Under the pieces are notes generated by a model. That model was not told the origin of the DNA. It worked only from the letters and a program-made list of their open reading frames with translations, and ran no database searches. DNA of 6,007 bases. Origin: Thermocaproicibacter sp036741535 (lineage in GTDB: Bacteria > Bacillota > Clostridia > Oscillospirales > Acutalibacteraceae). The stretch is taken from NCBI GenBank assembly GCA_036741535.1, contig DAINSB010000134.1, positions 1 through 6,007 on the forward strand, written 5' to 3'. Positions 5,324-6,007 of the stretch are shown here, piece after piece (position 1 is the first letter of the stretch; every line of letters begins with the position of its first letter). The position numbers and the translations under genes were made by a program.

Positions 5324-5808
5324 GTCTGTGCGGCGCCCTCCCAGCCTTTGCAGACGTCGACCCATTTCAGGCTTCCGGATACGTCTGAAAGCTCGTCGCA
5401 GCTCAGGCGCACGCAGGAATTTGCGCTCCCCGCGGCCGGATAGACCGTTTGAAAGCGTTTCAGGGAAACGTCGCAGTACACCTTCGCCCCCGGCGGATTG
5501 CCGAAGGGGCAGACGCCTCCCACAGCGTAGCCGGTCAGCGGCTTTACTTCTTCGAGCTTCAGCATCTTCGCTTTATAGCCGAATTCCGCCTTGAATTTGG
5601 CATTGTCGATCTTCGCGTCCCCCGCCATGACGATGATCAGGCAGCCGCTGCCGCCGTCGTGCAGGGAGATGGATTTGGCGATCCGGGCGGGCTCGACCTG
5701 CAATGCCTGAGCCGCGAGTTCCACCGTCGCGCTCGAAACCGGAAATTCCCGAACGCGGTCCTCCATCCCATAGGGCCGCAGATAGTTCTTGACCCGCTCA
5801 ACAGACAT
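5320..5808 (-). CDS. YbaK/EbsC family aminoacyl-tRNA deacylase
   Basis: This 162-aa protein is a free-standing YbaK/EbsC/ProX-superfamily domain. Members hydrolyse misacylated tRNAs such as Cys-tRNAPro or Ala-tRNAPro; the substrate here cannot be told from sequence. Visible signs are the N-terminal SVERVKNYL helix, VEPARIAKSI with K45 in the place of the conserved catalytic lysine, the strand LIIVMAGDAKID (57-68), and the diagnostic YAVGGVCPFG (94-103) followed by the strand with VYCDVSLKRF. The C-terminus WVDVCKGW is also common in the clostridial branch. The ATG has AAGGAG seven bases upstream and a good promoter. It overlaps trmB by four bases (ATGA), so it forms a two-gene operon with another tRNA-directed enzyme. 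Confidence 0.9.
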   Translation of the reverse strand: MSVERVKNYLRPYGMEDRVREFPVSSATVELAAQALQVEPARIAKSISLHDGGSGCLIIVMAGDAKIDNAKFKAEFGYKAKMLKLEEVKPLTGYAVGGVCPFGNPPGAKVYCDVSLKRFQTVYPAAGSANSCVRLSCDELSDVSGSLKWVDVCKGWEGAAQT

Positions 5809-5815
5809 GTTTTTT

Positions 5816-5821
5816 CTCCTT
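5816..5821 (-). promoter_or_regulatory. ybaK-like gene ribosome binding site
   Basis: AAGGAG on the minus strand, seven bases before the ATG at 5808. Confidence 0.85.
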
Positions 5822-5851
5822 GATTCTCACTTGTTGTGTAAAATTCATTTC

Positions 5852-5880
5852 AGTATAGCACTTCCCTCCTTTTTTCGCAA
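5852..5880 (-). promoter_or_regulatory. Promoter of the ybaK-like/trmB operon
   Basis: TTGCGA (5880-5875), a 17-base spacer, then TATACT (5857-5852) on the minus strand. Transcription would start near 5845, about 37 nt before the ATG. It is divergent from the tRNA-Leu promoter. Confidence 0.8.
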
Positions 5881-5913
5881 GGAAAAAGCCGGGCGGGAAG
5901 GATAAAGACGGGA

Positions 5914-5942
5914 TTGATTTTCGCCTGAAAACAAGATATAAT
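5914..5942 (+). promoter_or_regulatory. tRNA-Leu promoter (SigA type)
   Basis: TTGATT (5914-5919), a 17-base spacer, then a perfect TATAAT (5937-5942). The start would be near 5949, a few bases before the mature tRNA 5' end at 5955. Confidence 0.87.
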
Positions 5943-5954
5943 AAATACCGTCGT

Positions 5955-6007
5955 GCCGGTGTGATGGAATTGGCAGACGTGCGGCACTCAAAATGCCGTG
6001 TCCTTTG
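5955..6007 (+). tRNA. tRNA-Leu(CAA), 3' part cut off by the window edge
   Basis: The sequence starts GCCGGTG (acceptor strand), then T8, a D arm with AATTGGCAGA, and an anticodon arm CGGCA-CTCAAAA-TGCCG (5982-5998). The anticodon is CAA (5989-5991), reading UUG leucine codons. The following GTGTCCTTTG begins the long variable arm typical of class II tRNAs. The remaining variable arm, T arm and 3' end lie outside the window. Confidence 0.93.

Overview
This is a 6-kb housekeeping segment of a GC-rich bacterial chromosome, most likely a Firmicute of the class Clostridia (Oscillospiraceae/Acutalibacteraceae-like). The reasons are the dnaX-ybaB-recR gene order, the adjacent smpB-ssrA pair, strong Shine-Dalgarno sites, frequent GTG/TTG starts and the SigA-type promoters. 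The taxonomic guess is inference. Apart from udg and the partial tRNA, all genes lie on the minus strand.

Left part (1-1017): the AT-rich left edge carries two short direct repeats and a hairpin that looks like the ssrA terminator. Next come the complete tmRNA gene ssrA (minus, 105-475) and, 17 bp upstream of it, smpB, the tmRNA-binding partner, which has its own near-consensus promoter. Together they rescue stalled ribosomes.

Centre (1041-3854): a tight minus-strand operon dnaX-ybaB-recR (clamp-loader tau subunit, nucleoid-associated protein, recombination mediator). dnaX and ybaB are 20 bp apart, and ybaB and recR share one base (TGATG). A 17-bp-spaced promoter at 3826-3854 drives it through a leader of about 190 nt. 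That leader contains the most interesting object in the window: a candidate structured RNA closed by a perfect 13-bp terminal helix. It encloses a 21-pair helix whose five G-U pairs only work on the dnaX strand. In Bacillus this position holds the SRP RNA gene, but the SRP tetraloop signature is not present here.

Right part (3855-6007): a divergent intergenic region separates dnaX from udg, a plus-strand type 4 iron-sulfur uracil-DNA glycosylase with a TTG start. udg converges on, and overlaps by 10 bp, trmB (tRNA m7G46 methyltransferase). trmB is translationally coupled (ATGA) to an upstream YbaK/EbsC-type aminoacyl-tRNA deacylase gene. That gene is divergent from a tRNA-Leu(CAA) gene cut off by the right edge. 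I see no mobile element, CRISPR array or defence system. The genes themselves are ordinary; the candidate novelty is the dnaX leader RNA, with a second inverted-repeat-rich stretch behind it.
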